From Siphonodentalium dalli (Eukaryota; Mollusca; Scaphopoda; Gadilida; Siphonodentaliidae), in assembly GCA_032622095.1 (NCBI GenBank), contig CP136065.1, positions 54,059,949-54,123,948 of the forward strand: a DNA stretch of 64,000 nucleotides, written 5' to 3'. This document shows, piece after piece, positions 45,869 to 57,867 of this stretch (positions within the stretch are counted from its first letter, which is position 1; each line of letters opens with the position of its first letter). The notes beneath the pieces were generated by a model. The model was given only the letters and a program-made list of their open reading frames with translations. It did no database searches and was not told where the DNA came from. A program made the position numbers and the translations under genes.

Positions 45869-46237
45869 GGTATACCTTAAGGCATGCCTTCATTGGTTGA
45901 TCTAACTAACTTTCAAGACATTTAACGGATATTTTTATACAAATTAGATTTTAAACGCCGGTGGCGTAGCGCGTGGCCGATTGTAGCCTCAAATTATACC
46001 TAATAATTCATTGAGTAATTCTTGCTTTGTGTTACATTCCTGCCCCGTCCGGGTGATCAAATGAGTACGCGTGTACACAGAGGCGATTTCGGAATTATTC
46101 CCCGCAGGTACATGAATATGTTTTTATATCAATTTGGATATATTGGTAAAATATAAATATGGATCTAAGGAGGACAAATGAAAAAAAATATTATATGCAA
46201 CCATGTCAACCTGCGTCAAGGGGAGCTCCAATAACAT

Positions 46238-46612
46238 GCCAAATATGTATCATATCCTCGCGCAAATAGGTTCATAGTAAGTCGACCTATAATACTAACA
46301 TATAGGTTCAAATTGGATTATTCTAGAATAAGCCCTTATATAGTGGACATATATATATCCGTTATTCTGTTTCATGGCGGAGCCCGCATGCAGTGTTAAA
46401 CACATTTAAATATATAGCGCACATCTGGTAAGTCGTGAGTTGGTTTATTCGAGTTATTTTCCGCTCATAGTGAACCTATAATAAGTCATTATTAGTCGAC
46501 AATGGCACTAAATTACTATAATTTTGAGTTCGTTATGGACTCAGAATGAGGCGATTCTAAGCCGATTATGAACCTAAAACAAATCCCATTATAAGCCCAT
46601 GACGTGCTGATT
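46238..46612. mobile_element. Palindromic MITE, uninterrupted relative of the Harbinger host
   Basis: CCTCGCGCAAATAGGTTCAT and AATAAGCCCTTATA at the left mirror ATAAGCCCAT...TTTTCGGGAGAACA at the right. It includes 'CATCTGGTAAGTCGTGAG', shared with the arm at 21834. It gives an approximate view of the element before Harbinger insertion. Confidence 0.65.
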
Positions 46613-47131
46613 TTCGGGAGAACAACTGATATAGTACATGTACGAACGATATATAGTACAGGTACGAAGATGTACGAATATTTTCTATTGAAATGACTGA
46701 AAAAAAAATGCCAGACAAATTTGCGAGTGCATCATATATTAATATATATCACGTTCAGGTGATTGTAACCCGTTCAATAATAAGTGGATGCTCCCATTCA
46801 GTTATAAAACTATATACATTGGAATGGTCTATTATTCATTTGGAATGATAAGGATATATGAGCAGACGAAGTCATACAAAATGATAATATATACAAGTGC
46901 AGAAGAATTCATATCCATTGGTTGTAAATATTTATATAATAAGTTCAACAAACGACATATATATATCTGAACATGTCAAAAAGAACTACCCGTCAAGATA
47001 GGTCGATTTGAAAAGGAAATATGTATTTATTTATGCAGCCTTTATTAAGACAAGCTGCGTGTAGTTTATGACACCGAAGATTGCGAGTCGGTGTAAGGCT
47101 AGTAATATCTTACTTATGTCATAAAGAGCGT

Positions 47132-47570
47132 TTAAAGGCACATGCTGCCTTAATTGTCGAAAATATTCATATTTGTTCCAAACACCGTAAACAGAAAAAC
47201 ATTAAAACGCATACAGTTCCGTTCATATAAACCATGACCATCGCGTAAACAGCATGTTATCATAAAGACATACTATATTTTACCTAAGCAATAGCCTGAT
47301 TGTGTTACAGAAGACAGCACAATGCTACTGGCTAATCACACACAAATGGCATAAACTCTCTTCATTAGTTCCATATCAGTAACTTTTTACGCTTTTGTTT
47401 ACATAACAATGGTCAAACATATGACCATAACATACTGTTTATGCGATATTTCTTATTTGTATGCGGACAAAGTCTATCTACATTTTGATGTTCTTTCTGT
47501 TTGTGGTGGTTTTTGACGGGTGGAGATATTTTCACAGGATACCCACCGCCAAGGCCAACCGTGTCTTTAA
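47132..47570 (+). mobile_element. TTAA-flanked MITE family 2, copy C
   Basis: TTAA at both edges; ends AGGCACATGCTGCC and AACCGTGTCT; 431 bp. The internal CGCTCTTTAT motifs are decayed and a segment between them is missing relative to copy D. Confidence 0.8.
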
Positions 47571-47825
47571 TTGTTAGGCTATTCCTTGTAAGGTAAAAAG
47601 AAAGAACGGTTGCTTCAAGTCTATTCTTTTTCACATAAGGATGGGCATACGATAAATATTTATCAGATGAATGGATGCACGCGCGGATTCAGTAGGAATG
47701 TTCATTGTTTCAAATGTGCTTGTTTCAGTGAGCGTGTCTAGGTATTTCGTGTATTTATCGACCTATATAACCCCTCCTTCCAAATAACATTAGAGGTTAA
47801 AATGAGCCATGTCCGTGCACACTGT

Positions 47826-48370
47826 CCCTATTCATATTAGACCATGCCATGAATCTCTATTCTGGCTAACGTCCGTAGAGATAATATTTCACCAGTATAA
47901 AACATTGGAACTTTTTGAAGTTTTGTCAGGGAACCTTATAAAGTCGAAGAAATAAAGCGGAGAATTTCTTATTTATTATCTGTTCCATAATAATGTACTT
48001 CATTGTAGGTGAATGTCCCAACTCAAAATTGCATGGTTTTTTTCTGACTTTTGTGAGCCGATATCTAAATAAACATCAAATTAATTATCCAGGCGAAATT
48101 CCACAATTGTAAGCCACACAAAGCAAAATCGCTCACAAATTAATTAAATCGTGAAATTTTGAGTTGGGACCTTCACTTACAGTGAAGTACATTATTAAGG
48201 AACAAATCGTAACTAAGAAGTATATTCCCCGCGTTATTTTTCGACTTTAAAATGTTCCCTGTCAAAACTTTTCCAAAAAGTTCCAAGGTTTTGTACTAGT
48301 GGAAAATTATCTCTTCGGGCGTTAGCCAGAGAAGAGATTCATGCTATGATCTATATTCATATAAGCAATG
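47826..48370. mobile_element. 545 bp fold-back element
   Basis: The left part (GCATGAATCTC-like, CTGGCTAACG, TTGGAACTTTTTG) is mirrored at the right (CAAAAAGTTCCAA-like, CGTTAGCCAGAG, GAGATTCATGC). The inner part repeats AATAATGTACTTCA...GTCCCAACTCAAAAT in both orientations. Almost the full length can fold. A relative occupies 55.85-57.1 kb. Confidence 0.85.
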
Positions 48371-48399
48371 AAGTGATACCGAATTGTGTCTATACATGT

Positions 48400-50800
48400 A
48401 TTATTAAATTAAAGGCATATAAACGTATAATATACACAAGTCCGTAGCTAGCCACTAGCAAAGACAGTTCGTCATATATTATGAGGGCATTGGACACGAG
48501 CTGTGAAGCGACGAGAGGGTGCGTCCCCTATCCCATTGAGGGGGGGTCCGGGGTTTCTCCCCCGGGGAAAATTTTTGAAAAATACGATGCAAATGGCGTA
48601 CTTTAGATCCGCCCTGAAACAAAAAAGTTGAGCTTTGATTTTTCCAAGTTTTCTCTCACAGGCCTGAATCTGAACGGTATCTATATAGCCTAGCTGCTCT
48701 AAATGAACCAATTGTCTTGTGCATGGGGGAGTAACATAATCCACTGGGCCTGACCATGGATCGAACCAGTATCAGACAAGTTTGTGACATGAACCTGAAA
48801 AGTCCTAACATCTATAATAGTCTATCTGCAGGGAATATCACCTCCCCCGATTTGTTTTTCTTAAGTTATTTATAAGTTTTTAACTGACCATATGGGAGGG
48901 ACCAGGACACACTGGGCCGACCATGGATCGGCCCCGTGTGAGAAAATTTTGAAATCTGAACATACAAATTACAAAATCCTAGTATCTATTGAATAGCCTC
49001 AATGTTTCCAAATGTTAGAAACTTTAAACCTGACACCCCCTATAAAGTTGGAAAATTTCCAATTGATGGTCATTTCAGTCAAAAATTTGGACCAAAAGTA
49101 GAAAAATATGTAAATGATGGTCTAAAACAAAATATTCCCCACCAATAGATTGTTGGAAAATCGATCTACGAAATCGATTTTAACCTATTGTTTCGTGTGA
49201 CATTTCCAACTATTGTTATGTCGGGCATGATATTTCGAACAGTTTTGACCAAGGTTGATGGACATAGCTTAATTGGCACTCTGTGGTATTTTCGTGTATA
49301 CTGCCTCTGCCCGGCTATGTGCTTTACATGACACCCTTTCTGCATGAAATGCACCGCAACCCCAGTGATATATATGTATGGTTTGAAACGTTGTGCCTAT
49401 ATAATCCGATAGCCGCATGCATCAGCAGCATGTCAGTGAAAGCAGCTTTATAGTTTATACCCACATGTGTTGGCGGTCTATATGTGTTGAATTGTGTGCA
49501 CCAGTCTCTATTTGCCGTTTGGTCAACTGCTGCACATAACACGTTCCCCCGAACAGCGAACAGGCAATTACCACCACCGGGCACATGCAGGCAGAAGGGC
49601 CGTTCGATAGAAGGGTACGAACCCCCTTGGCTACGGGCTTGATACACCTCAAAGATTGGCCAATTGAATTGTGTTACTTTCTTTATCAATGAAGTCAACA
49701 CGAATTGTGTCTACATTATTTAATTAAAGGCACAACAGTGTAACCCATTACCACTAATTAGTTAAATTTTAGGACTTTATTTTAGCGGCTGAGGTTCCTA
49801 ACTTCTGGACATCTGTCTCTTATGTAAAGTCTGGAGATTTGCACATAACTCGTTCAAAATTGACCTTTAAACATATAAAATATATAATAATATAAAACAA
49901 GTTTGAAATCAACTTAGAAAAGCTCCTCTCCAACTAGTGGGGCCTTTCTAGATCTTTCTAAGTTAATTAAACTGTTTTGTATATAATAATCTATTTTAAA
50001 TGCAAGCTAGTTTCTATCAAAAAATAATTATCCCTGCTACAGTATCTTGTACATGTAGTTGGGTACAAGCAGGAGCTTCCTTGGCAATCCAGACCAAATT
50101 CTAAAAGTAAAGGTTAAAACACGCGCGTTCGAAATCCGTGGCCCGTGTCGTCTGCTGTTTAAATCAGTGTTTGGTCGTCTGTTGTCTTGATCTAATTTAT
50201 TAAGTGTATCAAATTGTCTCCCTTAGCTGCGCGACAAGACAGACGGCGCATCGATCGATTGTTTATATTCCTTATATGGAAAGCTAAATCAGGTCGAGCA
50301 TGATAAACCGCGATGACGAAACAATAAATTCCTAAACTGATTTGAATGGAGTCCGATGTGCAGCAATTCGCAGATGAGATACAACATAATTATCAGCGCA
50401 TTGCATGTATACTACATGTCGGGTTGTAAATGAAATTCAACACCTGATAAAATCGCCAACCACTGCTCGCCAGCTGCCGCCGTGTGCTTTATTTACTTGA
50501 GAGAGTTCGTGGAGGTTAGCTGTGTTGGAGCAGTGTGAGATTCGTCAAAATCAGTGACATTTACGCTGGACGTGTTAACGGGTTCGCAGTTTTTTCGTAC
50601 CTTCCTGTTCTTTCGTCTTCTTGCAATCAGGCATATGTAAACAACACGTTCAGTTATGTGACAAAAGGACTTAGTTGACGCTATTGTTTTTAATCCGTCT
50701 GCTTTCGGTGCATGCAGGTGTCAGGATTAGCGTGCACTCAATCAAGGAAATGAAAAGACCGACTTATTGACAACTTCATTTATTCTATGGACACAGTGCA
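48400..50800. other. Region upstream of the ARL4-like gene
   Basis: 48880-49260 belongs to the repeat family of 31.9-33.7 kb. The remainder has no gene that I can support. 50450-50873 may be promoter and 5' UTR of the GTPase gene; 'ctaattttcaag' just before the start could be a splice acceptor of a 5' UTR intron. Confidence 0.45.
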
Positions 50801-50873
50801 TACATGTAAGTTCATGGTTAAGGTAACAGACGCTTTAGTGATGTTTTCTAGCTAATTTTCAAGTTATCCTGAT

Positions 50874-51455
50874 ATGGGAGGAGGAAATTCTATAAATGGA
50901 GGATCTACCGTGTCGCTAGTCATGCTAGGGTTGGACGAATCCGGCAAAACAACAATCCTATACAGACTCAAATTCAACCAGTACACCAACGCTATTCCAA
51001 CGGTTGGATTCAACTGTGAGAAAATAAAATACTCAAGTTCGGATGGGAAGTTTAAAGGTGTTACGTTGAACATTTGGGATATTGGTGGTCATGATAAAAC
51101 GAGGCCTTTGTGGGCCTCATACCTCAAATCTTCCGAAGGAATAATTTTCGTCGTAGACAGTTGTGACAAGGAACGGATCGAGGAGGCCCGTGTGGAACTT
51201 CTTAGGTTATTTCGGTGCTGTGACAGTTCTGGATTACCGTTGCTTATTCTTGCAAATAAACAGGACTTACCTGAATCAATGGACCCATCTCATGTTGAAA
51301 AGTTGTTGACTTTGAATGAGCTTCCTCCTGGTCATTTGTGGAAAACTTTACCCGTGTGTGGAATAACAGGGGAAGGTCTCGATGAAGCAATAGACTCCAT
51401 GTTTGATTTGTTGATCAAGAAGAAAAAGACAAAGAAAACGAAGAAGAGGTGGTGA
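50874..51455 (+). CDS. ARL4-like ADP-ribosylation-factor-like GTPase
   Basis: Complete intronless 193-aa ARF-family GTPase; in animals ARL4 proteins act at the plasma membrane and recruit ARNO-type exchange factors. Gly2 (MGGGNS) fits N-myristoylation. P-loop 'GLDESGKTT' at 19-27, switch I 'IPTVGFN' with T43, switch II 'WDIGGHDKTRPLW' at 68-80, 'ANKQD' at 127-131, and the guanine loop 'CGITGEG'. The C-terminus is polybasic (KKKKTKKTKKRW), as in ARL4A/C/D, where it serves membrane binding and nuclear localisation. The catalytic Gln of switch II is His73 here (codon 51090-51092). ARL14/ARL11 are less likely because they lack the basic tail. Confidence 0.93.
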   Translation: MGGGNSINGGSTVSLVMLGLDESGKTTILYRLKFNQYTNAIPTVGFNCEKIKYSSSDGKFKGVTLNIWDIGGHDKTRPLWASYLKSSEGIIFVVDSCDKERIEEARVELLRLFRCCDSSGLPLLILANKQDLPESMDPSHVEKLLTLNELPPGHLWKTLPVCGITGEGLDEAIDSMFDLLIKKKKTKKTKKRW

Positions 51456-51536
51456 TGTCTGTAACTGATTATAGACTAATTCGTTGTTTCATTTGTTTTG
51501 TTGATGATATTATGCAATTTGTTTCTGATCCTTCTG

Positions 51537-51542
51537 AATAAA
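51537..51542 (+). terminator. Poly(A) signal of the ARL4-like gene
   Basis: AATAAA 82 bp after the stop codon at 51453-51455. Confidence 0.65.
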
Positions 51543-52059
51543 TCTCAGGTGCACTTATTTGGCAACGGCCGATACTCACATCGCACATTTCCTCAATGTA
51601 AACCAATTTCAACTTCAAGTTGCAGCACCTAAAATGAGATATTTCATGTCTTCCAACATTATGTCTTGTGTTTTTATGCAAATTTGTTTTCATCGATGTA
51701 CACTTAAGGTTCAGTCTACTCGTTATTAAAATTAAATATATGTTGACGATATGAAATGAAGTCCTGTTAATGATAATTATTTATTGGGCAAAATCTTGGT
51801 GAAAATGTCATGGAACAGATGAAGAACCATCCAAGAACAGCCCCTGCCCAAATGGCATAAATGTTAATATCCGCACTGCATATTGTCACAGTCTCCCCTT
51901 GTCCAGGTGGTGCAGATACCAGTAGTGAAATCTAGACTACAGCTTGCCGCTGTAAGTAAATATAAGTATCTTTTTTGGGTCTTCAACTATTAACTTCATT
52001 GCTCTATCTTCACACAGACAGACTCACTCATAAGCATGGCCTACATGCAGATGGTCTCC

Positions 52060-52450
52060 ATTGTGGTGGGATGGGCTGTGTCCAGCTTGCAATTTCAATT
52101 CGACCCCTCAAACTATACCAAAATTTCAAATTCTTTGAAATTCCATTCTATTTTCATCTACGACCTATTTTAATACCCTATACACGTAGTCACTTCAAAT
52201 ACGTGTTACAGGTATTGTCCAACTGATTGCTATTTCGGTCCCAAAAAAAATGACAGAATTTGGAAAGTATACCGATATATATGTGTCATTTTTGTCTGAA
52301 AACAACAAATTGCATACTAAAAGAATACATGTATTACCGGAATCAGATATGTTTCAACCTATATTGGGTCTGAAATATCCAACTAATGTCAGACATGAAA
52401 TGAAATTCCAATGTCGCCACTTCTTGGACCATCTTTACTCTATTAACTGA
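52060..52450. repeat. Copy of the 'TTTCCAACTGATG' repeat family
   Basis: Contains CCAACTGATTGCTATTTCGG, TCTGAAAACAACAAATT and TTTCAACCTA(T/A)(A/T)TTGG blocks shared with 31.9-33.7 kb and 48.9-49.3 kb. Confidence 0.6.
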
Positions 52451-52619
52451 AGCCAGTCCTCCCTCCCACCATCTAATGTCAACGCATCTCCAGGTTAAAT
52501 CAACGAAGGCTCAATAACTGTACTCCCTATTCCAAACATACATTGTTGCGCATTTTATAATTGACTTTAAACGGACATGGCTCACTCCGGTGTCACTCGA
52601 GCTTCCAAATTGTTTATAT

Positions 52620-53121
52620 TTAAAGGCACGCGAGGCCTTAGTTGTCGAAAATATTCATATTTGTTCCAATCGCCGCAAACCGAAAAACATTAAAATGCAT
52701 ACAGTTTCGTTCATATATACCATGACCATCGCGTAAACAGCATGTTATCATAAAGACCTACTATATTTTACCTAAGCAAGAGCCTGATTGTGTTACAGAA
52801 GACAGCACAATGCTACTGGCTAATCACACACAAATGGCATAAACGCTCTTTATTAGTTCCATATCAGGAATTCACCAACAAAGAACGCTCTTTATGTTTA
52901 CCATCATAATATAAACAAACACCAGAAAAGTTACTTTTTATGCTTTTGTTTACATAACAATGGTCAAACATTTGAAAATAACATACTGTTTATACGATAT
53001 TTCTTATTTGTATACGGACAAAGTCTGTCTACATTTTGATGTTCTTTCTGTTTGTGGCGGTTTTTGACGGGCGGAAATATTTTCACAGGATACCCACCGC
53101 CAAGGCCAACCGTACCTTTAA
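52620..53121 (+). mobile_element. TTAA-flanked MITE family 2, copy D (nested)
   Basis: TTAA at 52620-52623 and 53118-53121; ends AGGCACGCGAGGCC and GGCCAACCGTACCT; 494 bp, equal to copy F. It lies in the left arm of the family 3 element. Confidence 0.88.
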
Positions 53122-53600
53122 TTTGGAAGGAGGTAAAAGATATGTTGACAAATACACGATATTTATGCACGAGATTTACCGACTTCGATATGTTCTGAAA
53201 AATAGTTACCACGGTCGCCGTCAAGCTGTTTTAATTTTTTTTGCACAAAAGTTAAATAAACGCTCTTTAATTTTACCATATCAGGAATAGACCAACACGG
53301 AGCGCTCTTTTCTGTACCATGGATATCGTGCAAATGGCTGTTTTGTGTTTCCGACCCAAACATCGTGTTCAAAGTTGTATTTTGTATGACTTCAATGCGT
53401 CTTTCTGAGACATATAATACTCGTAGAAAGGTACATATAGTTCAAGTAGTTACATGTGTACCGACCTATATTTCGATACCGGGAACATTATAAAGCGAAT
53501 ATTATAAGGTGTAGTTTGGAGCGCAAACCACCAAGTGGCTTTAATCTACGGTATCTTACACACGCTGTCTATGGAAGTCTATCTACAAAATATAAACTAA

Positions 53601-53638
53601 GTCGAGGTTGAATATATATGATATATATTCAACCTCGA
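53601..53638. repeat. Perfect short palindrome
   Basis: TCGAGGTTGAATATATA followed by TATATATTCAACCTCGA, inside the family 3 element. Confidence 0.8.
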
Positions 53639-54419
53639 TTGTGGCGCACAAGAGACAGATAAATGTTTCAGCTAAACTGTTTGCATTTTGATACCTTGTT
53701 ATTCTTACTCCAAATACCCGCTAACACTGCACACTCGGAGAATTCTACCAGATGTATGTTGTATATATACTGCTGCCATACAGCACAATGTCGACACTAT
53801 ACCGGTACGTCCCTGGTTACATTGTAAGTGGTCCTGCTAATTTGATATAACGTTTTTGGCGGATCCTGCTGAATTGCTATGATGTTGGTAGGAAAACATG
53901 TATTAAGAAGTGCCGCTATGTTTCATAAATTGTCGTATTAATGGTATTTGACCAATCAGAACGATTATAAGACAACTCAAAAGCCAGTATCTGTTTAAAA
54001 CATTAAAGAACATGGGCCCCTATAAATATCGGTATCGAACTAATTTCTTATGCTAGCTTTCTGCGGGCGTTGCTATGTATGTATGGCACAGAAAGACGCA
54101 TGGTTGTCATACAAAAATACAACTTTGAACACGGTGTTTGGGTCTCAAACAAACAACAGCCGTATGCACGGCTTGACACAGAAAAGAGCGTTACGTGTTG
54201 GTGTATTCCTGATATTATAGAAATAAAGAACGTTTATTTCACTTCCCGTGCGAAAAATGAAACAGCCGGAAAACGCTGTGATCGTGGCAAGTATTTTTCA
54301 GAGCACATGAAGCTTATATGTCAATATTTCTTGTATTTATCAACCTATATCTTATATCTCGTTCCAAATTACGAAATTTGGAAGCTCGAATGAGCCATGT
54401 CCATTTAAAACAAAATTCG

Positions 54420-55850
54420 TACCGGTATGTAGTGTATGCGTAAACAAATAAATGGCAGGTGTTCGATTTTTTGTACACGTACCGATAGTCTGCCGGTATA
54501 TTTGAAATGTTCGAAGTAAATGGGTGGTTATGTATCTTTATTGGCTGATCTTGATCGAACTATTCACAAACTGTTCAATCGATACCGGTAACTTGAAACC
54601 CGACGAAGCTTCTGATACACGACATGTCAGTGTACCATACATATAGACTTGTCATTCTCTGCAGAATATATTCACACATACCGATGCACACCGCGGCTGC
54701 TGAAAATATGACTCAGTGATGACAACCCGACCTTGGTACAGTCGACATAAATTTCGACTCAGTATATCATATAAATTATAATTATTACGGAGATGTTATT
54801 GTTATTCGGACACAGGACATGTTTATAGTGTGGGTTAATTTCCCTCATTTATGAGTCAATGCGAGGTGTTCCATAACTGTCACGAATTTATAAACTCGAA
54901 CCGCATAGCCACATATATTAAGCCTTTGTGTGGTTCAAGTGACGCGTGCAAGGGAACCTTTATCGCCCCAGGCTCTGTTTTTCATTTGCATAGATCTGCC
55001 ATATGTGGCATTCCACTCCAGCATAAATTCGAATTTGCCGACATTACTTCCACGTGTCGAAGATTACCTCATTCGCCGGACGAAAGTAACCATCAAACGA
55101 TTGACCCTATTAAGTTTCACCTTTATTATGATTAATCAAGCATGTCATAAATCGTTACATGCGTCTGGAGATGATGGCCCAGACAACACCAACCTTGTTT
55201 CAATTATAGCGATTAGTTATTATTCCCACGCCTTTAAGTCCCTCCGGGCCCATGTCGCTTAAGACAAGGCACGTGGGGCAGGGGGTTGTAAAATAGACGG
55301 TGACTAAAAACCGACAAAAAATCACATCAGAGGAATTATTTTAAGCGAAATGGTACCTGAAATAAAAGAAGTCTTTGACAGCGGTGACTTATGTTACTTA
55401 TTAGGCAATCGAATGACATAATTTGAACTCAGAGTTGTAGGTCTTGAACAGTTAAATTCGCCGACGATCTTGTAGTATCCGGTTATCTGGTTCAATATAT
55501 ATGGAGGGGTGCATCATACCATAACCATGATCACCCCCTAATTATGATCAAAATGTTCAACATATTAACATTTCATGCCTGACGCACGAGCAGTTGGAAA
55601 TATTTCAAACTAATATATGATTGAATTTGTTCTGATGCCGGTAGTTGACTCTCTCCAATATGCAGTGGGAATTGTGAACATTGTTTTTTGCAACAGAAGT
55701 CTAATATTTTCAACCAATTTTTTAGACTGAAATGGCAAGTTTGAAAAGTTTCAACCATAAGGGGCCTTAGATTGGACATTTCTAAGAACTGCGCATCGAA
55801 CCCTAGAGTATCTACTAAAAAAAACAGTGCAGCTGATATATTTCTTAGTT
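54420..55850. other. Intergenic, no gene supported
   Basis: Open frames at 54851-55262 lack motifs, and I see no splice-consistent coding signal. No clear repeat. Confidence 0.4.
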
Positions 55851-55893
55851 TATACTAGTTTTCACAGTAGGTGAAGGTCCCAGCTCGATATGG

Positions 55894-56208
55894 GGGCCTC
55901 GGTGGCTCAATCGGTTAGGGGTACAACTCCAAGCCGTTTCGCCTCCCAGCGCTGGCGATAAGGGTTCAAATCCACATGTTTCCATCGTGGAATTTGTAAC
56001 TCGAAATCGTTATCTGGGAAAGTTGTCAGTTACTTGCCGATGGCCGGTGGTTTGCCGCACATGGTCGACGAGTTTATCAGCCATTGAAATCACTGTTAGA
56101 TTAGCCGTAAGTGTGCGGATTTCCTCCACCATTAAAACTGGCAATGTCGTGATATGGCCTTAGTGGCTAAAGCGACATAAAACCCTAATCAATCAATCAA
56201 TCAATCAA
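55894..56208 (+). mobile_element. tRNA-derived SINE with perfect target duplication
   Basis: The head GGGCCTCGGTGGCTCAATCG, then GTTAGGGG (A box), and GGGTTCAAATCC (B box) near 55970. The conserved 3' part is TTTCCTCCACCATTAAAACT and AAAGCGACATAAAACCC, then an (AATC)n tail. The 15 bp duplication CCCAGCTCGATATGG flanks it (55879-55893 and 56209-56223). It interrupts a fold-back element. The 3' part is of a type I associate with molluscan SINEs. Confidence 0.9.
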
Positions 56209-56377
56209 CCCAGCTCGATATGGCATGGTTTAGGTGACTTTATTGAGCCGATATTGATTTGCACTTCTTAGAATCATGGAATTTCTCTTGGGTAAATCTA
56301 TTCAGTGGTTATTGCGATATCGACTCAGAACAGTAAAAACAATCATACAATATCGAGTTGGGACAACTCCCTGCTGT

Positions 56378-57112
56378 GAAATATATTATTATGGAAGGAA
56401 CAAGTGCTAACAATGAAATATATATCCCTTGCATTGTGTGTTCAATGTTATCAAGATTCCCGTCAGAATGGGTCCGAACATCAAACAGTTACCATTTTGA
56501 ATTGGCGGACTATGATATCAATATATCGGGCGTAGCCAGAGTGTAGATTCATGGCATGATTTGCTGGAACCCAAGCTTGAGGTACCTGTTGAAAAATCCA
56601 CTGTCATGAAATTTTCAGACTGATTAAAATCGGTGCTGCAGTTGGAAATTCTAAATCGGACACAAAACAAAGATAATCTAACCACTTCCCTGTGTGCATT
56701 CTCTCTTATACACACTTCACTATTATTCAGCGGCGCAACATTAAAGTGCAATATATTATTATGGAAGGAACAAGTGCTAATAAAGAAATATATATCCCCT
56801 GCATTGTGTGTTCAATGTTATGTCAGCACAGGTCAGAACATCAAACAGTTCCCATTTTGAATTGGCGGACTATAATATCTATATATCGGGCGTAGCCAGA
56901 GTGTAGATTCATGGCATGATTTGCTGGAACCCAAGCTTGAAGTACCTGTTGAAAAATACACTGAATGAAATTTCCCCGGATTTTGGAATTTCAGACTGAT
57001 TGAAGACGGGGCAGTTGGAAATTCTAAATCGGACACTAAACAAAGATAATGTAACCACTTCCCTGTGTGAATTCTCTCTTATAAACACTTCATTATTATT
57101 CACTGGTGCAAC
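56378..57112. repeat. ~367 bp tandem duplication
   Basis: Two copies starting AATATATTATTATGGAAGGA (about 56382 and 56750), each holding GGGCGTAGCCAGAGTGTAGA and GGAACCCAAGCTTGA. The units resemble the arm of the 47826-48370 fold-back element. Confidence 0.85.
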
Positions 57113-57117
57113 ATTAA

Positions 57118-57867
57118 AGACCCTGTGCTAATGCATTCTCTTATATATACGAGTCGACCATAGGTCATCTTTTTTTTTATCATTTGTTCTCAATTTTTCT
57201 TACATTCTTTAACAATTTTTTATCAATTTTTATTATTTATTCTTACATTCTATAACAATTCATTTTTTCTTATATTCTTTAACAATTTTATCATTTTTAT
57301 ATTTTTTCTTGCATTCTTTATTAATTTTAATAATTTTTTTCTTACATTCTTTAACAATTTTTATCATTTTTTTAGCATTATTTCATACATTGCATAACAA
57401 TTTTTTATCATTTTTAAAAAGAAAATTCTTACATTTTTTAACTATTATATAGAGGATCTCACATGAGTTTCTATTTTATACGGAATTTATCAACCGAGTT
57501 CACTAAATTCGATTTGAGCCGAGGTTTACCGAGGCTCAAATATAATTTAGAGGACGAGGTTGATAAATTACGTATAAAATAGGACGAGTGTGAGATACCT
57601 TTTATCACATGATCAAATAAACCCGAAGCAACGCGAAATATTCATCGAAACAACAATCAACTACAGCGATCGCAAGTTATTTGAAGAACGCCGTGACGTC
57701 ATCGCACGCGCTGATATTAAACGTGTCTATTACCGATAATTATGAAACTGCTTTTATGGCCAAATTATGAGATAAAAAAATATATATAAATATTGTTAGG
57801 CCAATGAATTCTCTTATATATGCGAGGCGACCTACTCATATAAGAGAATGCATTGGCACAGCTAGGG
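57118..57867 (+). mobile_element. Degenerate piggyBac-like MITE with expanded spacer
   Basis: A truncated left palindrome (57121-57172) and a right palindrome with its centre deleted (57799-57859) flank a long spacer. 57175-57450 holds about eight diverged TTCTTACATTCTTTAACAAT repeats. A separate hairpin at 57454-57598 follows. No clean TTAA ends. Confidence 0.7.
57454..57598. repeat. ~145 bp hairpin inside the degenerate MITE
   Basis: CTCACATGAG, CTATTTTATACG, AATTTATCAACC and TTTGAGCC at the left pair with GGCTCAAAT, GGTTGATAAATT, CGTATAAAATAG and CTCGTGTGAG-like at the right. Confidence 0.8.

Larger units (their letters stand above)
52567..54408. mobile_element. TTAA-flanked family 3 element, carrying MITE copy D
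   Basis: TTAA plus ACGGACATGGCTCA at the left is inverted at the right as TGAGCCATGTCCAT plus TTAA. Terminal repeats of about 300 bp include CTCGAGCTTCCAAATT/AATTTGGAAGCTCGA, TATCAGGAATA(G/C)ACCAACACG, CGCTCTTT motifs and GTTCAAAGTTGTATTT. The body is 1834 bp, of which 498 bp is copy D plus a duplicated TTAA. Solo ends of this family occur near 44605 and 47797. No transposase. Confidence 0.82.

Noticed and set aside
49324-49701. 125-aa minus-strand open frame
   Set aside because: No motif, and an overlapping frame is open too; treated as chance.
54851-55262. Overlapping 94- and 110-aa open frames
   Set aside because: No recognisable motif, no splice context and no repeats; length is within chance for this base composition.
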